Assembly: GCA_031552335.1 (NCBI GenBank)
Contig: JAVBMQ010000153.1
Coordinates: forward strand, 1-7,115
Direction of reading: 5' to 3'
Origin: JAISFI01 sp031552335
Lineage (GTDB): Bacteria; Bacteroidota; Bacteroidia; Bacteroidales; Azobacteroidaceae
DNA length: 7,115 nucleotides
The translations under genes were made by a program, and so were the position numbers. Below the pieces are notes generated by a model. The model searched no databases. It was not told the origin of the DNA and worked only from the letters and a program-made list of their open reading frames with translations. Positions 4,457 to 7,115 of the stretch are shown here, piece by piece. Each line of letters starts with the position of its first letter. Within the stretch, counting starts at the first letter, position 1.

Positions 4457-6184
4457 TTATTCTGCTACACAGCGAACACTCAGACCGAGGGAGCGGTTGC
4501 TGCTGCTCATGTAGCCTGCGTACACGCTGGTACTACCGAAGTACATGTTCCAAGCGTGCGACCCGCTAACTGTACTCGTCCAGTAATAGCCGATAGAGCC
4601 AACGTTAGTAGGAGAGCTACCATCGATGCTACGGATACCGGCAGCGGGAAGATACAAGGCTCCGCCTACTTTATAGCCATTACCTGTCCAAACCCATTTA
4701 TTGGCAATGTTAACTCCGTTAGCCAAATCGTTAGCCCCACTAACATTAGTAGTACCTTCTTTCAAAAGCAACTGCCATTGTTTAAGAGACGGTACTTTCC
4801 AGCCGGTAGGACAAGGATCATTAACTCCCTTGGTCATCTTTTCACCCGTAGAACCATCTCCCCACAAAGTATTTTTACTACCTCCGCTACGCCAATCATA
4901 AGGAGAAGTAGTATTATTCTTAATAAACTGCGCATGATTAGGAACATCCACCGGAGATAAAGTCGCAGTTACAGAAGAAGTCCGCGATTGATGACCATCT
5001 TTCGGACGACCCCATTGATATAAATCACCATTGATAGCGCCACTGCCATAAGCAAAAGGATCTTTATTGGAATCTTCAGCACCCAGGTTGTAACACATAA
5101 AGTTCAACCAACCATAAGTCAATCCGTCTGATTTCAAAGTTTTTGCTCCGCAACACCAACAATCCTGTACCAATACTTCCATCGCAACTTTCTTCCTTTG
5201 ACCGTATGAATCCTCAAATAAAGCATAAACAGTTATTGTTTTCTTTTCTCCACCAGTAAATAAGTTTTTAATATTTGATGCAAACTTCAAAACTCCTTTT
5301 TTAGTAGACTGATCGGTAGTCATGCCTTCGGTAATCTGTACCGTATTTTTATCTTCTACAAAAAACTGCAGATTATAACATGCGGCTGTCGTCGTTAATG
5401 TATAAGTAAATTCATAGCCACTAGTAAATGAATTAGAACGTTCACTCAAATTACCACAAGTTGTTCCTCCGTCAGATTTAAAAACATCATAACAGAAATT
5501 ACCGCCCAGACTGTACTCTCCTGTTACAGTAGGAACTGTAGTATAATCTTCCGGATCAACTGCCGGACAATTATTCACAGTTACATACACAACAGAAGAA
5601 GAGTTATCTTTAGTTATAACCACAACTCCGGAAGCCGTAAAAGTAATACTGGATCCGGAAACAGCAGCTGCACCACCCGGAGCTACAGCTCCAAATGAAT
5701 AACCCTCTTTAAGAGTTAATGTAACTTCAGGCTCGGGACAAGCTTTTGCATACGGATCTCCAACAAGCCCACTACCAGTAACACCAGTAGCTGTAGTCAG
5801 CCAATCTGTAGGAGCTCCATCCAAAGCTGTAGCACCTGAACCTCCGCCACTTATACCTCCGGAAACCATTTTCCATTTTCCATCCAGACTCTGATCATCA
5901 ACTACCCAAACATAAACACCTTTAGAAATAGCTGTACCAATGTTGTAAACCATCATACCTGGAGTAGATTCTCCGGAAACCGGTCCCCACTCACCTGCTG
6001 AAACTAATTCCACTTTCGGCAACAACAATCCACGGGTACTGTTAGATTGCAAGTCCAGAACAGCACCGGCATGTGGCACAGGATCTGATCCTGCCGGCCC
6101 GATAGCCACCTGAGCATTCATACTCGCCGCACTACAAATAAACAGTGCAAGCATCCAATAAATCATTTTTTTCATCTTGATCAT
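4457..6184 (-). CDS. DGR target: secreted FISUMP/lectin-fold variable protein
   Basis: This 575-aa exported protein begins with a signal peptide (residues 1 to about 24, likely cleaved in MNA-Q; FIC is not a good lipobox). Residues 25-110 (HAGAVLDLQSNSTRGLLLPKVEL, PGMMVYN) are a segment common at the start of Bacteroidetes surface and fibre-like proteins. A Gly-rich linker (109-118) and beta-rich, Ig-like or repeat regions (150-340) follow. From about 345 comes a FISUMP-type domain with MCYNLGAEDSN, DLYQWGRPKDGHQS, NDPCPTGWKVPS, GYYWTSTV and ending GLSVRCVAE, a fold related to C-type lectins and used by many DGR targets. VR encodes residues 512-575. Variable residues are 519, 520, 531, 540, 542, 543, 548, 553, 555, 558, 560-562 and 566. 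ATG at 6184 is used; ATGs at codons 4 and 7 are also plausible. Likely role: surface binding of variable ligands; the ligand is unknown. Confidence 0.93.
   Translation of the reverse strand: MIKMKKMIYWMLALFICSAASMNAQVAIGPAGSDPVPHAGAVLDLQSNSTRGLLLPKVELVSAGEWGPVSGESTPGMMVYNIGTAISKGVYVWVVDDQSLDGKWKMVSGGISGGGSGATALDGAPTDWLTTATGVTGSGLVGDPYAKACPEPEVTLTLKEGYSFGAVAPGGAAAVSGSSITFTASGVVVITKDNSSSVVYVTVNNCPAVDPEDYTTVPTVTGEYSLGGNFCYDVFKSDGGTTCGNLSERSNSFTSGYEFTYTLTTTAACYNLQFFVEDKNTVQITEGMTTDQSTKKGVLKFASNIKNLFTGGEKKTITVYALFEDSYGQRKKVAMEVLVQDCWCCGAKTLKSDGLTYGWLNFMCYNLGAEDSNKDPFAYGSGAINGDLYQWGRPKDGHQSRTSSVTATLSPVDVPNHAQFIKNNTTSPYDWRSGGSKNTLWGDGSTGEKMTKGVNDPCPTGWKVPSLKQWQLLLKEGTTNVSGANDLANGVNIANKWVWTGNGYKVGGALYLPAAGIRSIDGSSPTNVGSIGYYWTSTVSGSHAWNMYFGSTSVYAGYMSSSNRSLGLSVRCVAE
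4459..4651 (-). repeat. DGR variable repeat (VR) inside the target gene
   Basis: This is the 193-nt counterpart of TR at a constant offset of 1265 nt. Sense-strand substitutions relative to TR adenines are seven A-to-T, seven A-to-G and two A-to-C, at plus-strand positions 4488, 4489, 4500, 4503, 4506, 4513, 4522, 4527, 4543, 4558, 4561, 4562, 4566, 4593, 4626 and 4629. They cause 14 amino-acid changes (Asn to Ser, Tyr, Ile, His or Leu, and one Thr to Ser) and one silent change (GGA to GGG). No non-adenine position differs and there is no stop. The 29 nt at 4459-4487 are the invariant IMH end. Confidence 0.97.
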
Positions 6185-6372
6185 AATTAATAATTAATAA
6201 TTAAAACTAACAGTTGAATTTATCTGTCTTTTCTTTTTTAGTGTTTCCGGTTTGTTTTCCTTTTCAGGAAAATTTTCAGGGAAAACGGAAAAGTAAATCC
6301 AAGCTTTTTAGTTTTTTATTCTCAAGATAAATTTCTCTCTTCCGGCCCCTTACAATTAGATTTTGCATTTCT
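6185..6372. other. Upstream region of the target gene
   Basis: This AT-rich leader of the target gene should hold its promoter, but no clear TTTG / TAnnTTTG pair could be fixed by eye. Just before the ATG is a period-7 repeat of AATTAAT (about 6185-6200), giving an unstructured A/T-rich ribosome entry region usual for this phylum. TTTTCAGGAAAA (6261-6272) is tandemly repeated as TTTTCAGGGAAAA (6273-6285), a possible operator-like duplication. Confidence 0.35.
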
Positions 6373-6389
6373 GTCACTTACAAAGTGAC
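6373..6389. repeat. Small perfect hairpin of the TCACTT/AAGTGA type
   Basis: GTCACTT-ACA-AAGTGAC is a perfect 7-bp stem followed by GGAAAAA. The same pattern recurs at 185-201 inside the left repeat element and, with one mismatch, at 6689-6703 inside the right one. This third copy lies outside both and may mark a further degraded element. Confidence 0.45.
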
Positions 6390-6401
6390 GGAAAAATGCC
6401 G

Positions 6402-6444
6402 TTTCAGGCCTCCTGGCACAGATCTTGTGCCGGGAATCCTGAAA
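6402..6444. repeat. Long imperfect inverted repeat
   Basis: Two 19-nt arms (6402-6420 and 6426-6444) pair with 16 Watson-Crick pairs, one G-U and two mismatches around a GATCT loop. No T-run follows on either strand within a few bases, so it is not a standard terminator. It lies about 220 nt upstream of the target start and could be a structured RNA, a protein-binding palindrome or a mobile-element remnant. Confidence 0.5.
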
Positions 6445-6509
6445 TATCATCCCATAACGCATTGGTTATCAGGATGTTTATTGAAAAGTTTACTAAAACG
6501 GGTATTTTT

Positions 6510-6527
6510 CTCCTGTAAAAACAGGAG
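6510..6527. repeat. Perfect 6-bp hairpin next to the right repeat element
   Basis: CTCCTG-TAAAAA-CAGGAG abuts the 19-nt conserved block at 6529. Neither strand shows a following T-run. The left element has a related but non-palindromic sequence at the same place, so the hairpin may belong to the full-length repeat. Confidence 0.4.
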
Positions 6528-6528
6528 C

Positions 6529-6761
6529 TAATCCCGTACCGAAAAGCAAGTTATGATTTTAAGATCATTAGATTTTAAAGAATAATGTTTATCAAAAAGT
6601 TTTTCAAGAGTTATTTTTCATGCCAATAAATATTCTTCTAAAATCCCGATAATTAGTATTTTGTATTTAATGACAAAATTTACCACTCTCACTTTGTAAG
6701 CGACGGAAAAAATAATTATCTTTTTTTCTTGCTTTTCGTGTAAACCAATATGTCAAAGAAC
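6529..6761 (-). repeat. Right copy of the direct repeat element with conserved ends
   Basis: This copy carries the same 19-nt (6529-6547) and 31-nt (6731-6761) end blocks as 26-272, in the same orientation. The two copies bracket about 6.26 kb containing the whole DGR and the thioredoxin gene. The middle is AT-rich with no coding frame; its minus-strand frame stops soon after the conserved block. Confidence 0.6.
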
Positions 6762-6885
6762 TCCCTATGCCACAGCAAATTACAAATTCGCATCAGACAT
6801 TTTTGTCCGGAATTTTCAAATCAATGTTACTCCGGGAAAGAGTCATGTTTTACAACTCTTTAATTTAACATTTCTTTAAGATCAC
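6762..6885. other. Gene-free interval downstream of the glycosyltransferase end
   Basis: No gene was seen. A weak inverted repeat AAAGAGT/ACTCTTT (6837-6843 and 6855-6861) lies about 25 nt after the stop of the upstream gene. It lacks the T-run of a standard terminator on the minus strand, so termination here is uncertain. Confidence 0.3.
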
Positions 6886-7115
6886 TTACCGTTTATTCCA
6901 GGCTGTCAAGTAGCGTTCTGCTACCAGCACATAATCATGGTGATCTTCTATATATTTCCGGTTCCGGTAACCCCAATCTTCCAATTGGTTCCGGTTATCC
7001 AGTAATTTCTCCAATTGTTCGCGAACCTGTGCCTTATCCGGACGTACATTCACTACCGGATGATTCTCTTTTTCTCCAACCAAATGATAGTGACAAGCTT
7101 CCCCGCCGGACAGCA
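6886..7115 (-). CDS. Probable glycosyltransferase, C-terminal fragment (cut by window)
   Basis: The frame is open from the window edge and ends at the TAA at 6886-6888, giving about 76 residues of C-terminus; the true start lies beyond position 7115. The visible part (LSGGEACHYHLVGE, then NVRPDKAQVREQLEKLL, DWGYRNRKYIEDHHDYVLVA and ERYLTAWNKR) has the helical, charged look of the end of GT-B fold, family-1/4-type glycosyltransferases, where such a helix packs back on the N-terminal domain. The catalytic region is not in view, so the family is suggested rather than proven. It is separated from the DGR by about 700 bp of repeat-rich DNA and is probably unrelated to it. Confidence 0.6.
   Translation of the reverse strand, partial: LSGGEACHYHLVGEKENHPVVNVRPDKAQVREQLEKLLDNRNQLEDWGYRNRKYIEDHHDYVLVAERYLTAWNKR

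Noticed and set aside
4556..4960. 134-codon plus-strand frame opposite the target gene
   Set aside because: It is antisense to the FISUMP domain and VR, whose frame is strongly supported by motifs and by the codon-placed TR/VR changes.
4652..6184. A second VR or additional TR-related segment in the window
   Set aside because: Reading outside 3194-3386 and 4459-4651 gave no other stretch matching the TR scaffold.

Overview
The window looks like a chromosomal stretch from a Bacteroidales bacterium (gut Bacteroides/Parabacteroides/Odoribacter type; genus not resolvable). The grounds are AT-rich intergenic DNA, A-rich start regions without classical Shine-Dalgarno sites, a TlpA-type thioredoxin with a long N-terminal extension, and a secreted protein ending in a FISUMP-type (Fibrobacter succinogenes major paralogous, C-type-lectin-like) domain. 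All convincing genes lie on the minus strand, so biological order runs from high to low coordinates.

The core is a complete diversity-generating retroelement (DGR). In transcription order it holds: a 575-aa secreted target protein (4457-6184) whose last 64 codons are the variable repeat VR (4459-4651); a strong intrinsic terminator (4395-4424); a DGR-associated accessory gene of unknown function, apparently broken by a nonsense codon near its 5' end (3849-4295); avd, the accessory variability determinant (3443-3847); the non-coding template repeat TR (3194-3386); a bulged hairpin (3153-3183); and the DGR reverse transcriptase (1926-3137). TR and VR are both 193 nt, align without gaps, and differ at 16 positions. 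Every difference is an adenine in the sense strand of TR. Thirteen of 16 TR AAC codons are changed in VR. This is the signature of adenine-specific mutagenic retrohoming.

Downstream of the RT, 7 nt after its stop, is a periplasmic or envelope TlpA-like thioredoxin (578-1918), probably co-transcribed and closed by a hairpin-plus-T-run terminator (443-490). At the right edge is the C-terminal end of a probable glycosyltransferase (6886-7115, cut by the window).

The gene-free flanks (1-442 and 6185-6885) carry two related, directly oriented repeat elements (26-272 and 6529-6761) with identical ends and diverged middles. They bracket the DGR-plus-thioredoxin block. Further hairpins and short duplications fill these flanks; no RNA gene was recognised.

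Working model: Avd and the RT copy the TR RNA into adenine-mutagenised cDNA, which replaces VR in the target gene. The exposed face of a lectin-like surface domain is thereby rewritten while its scaffold residues stay fixed.
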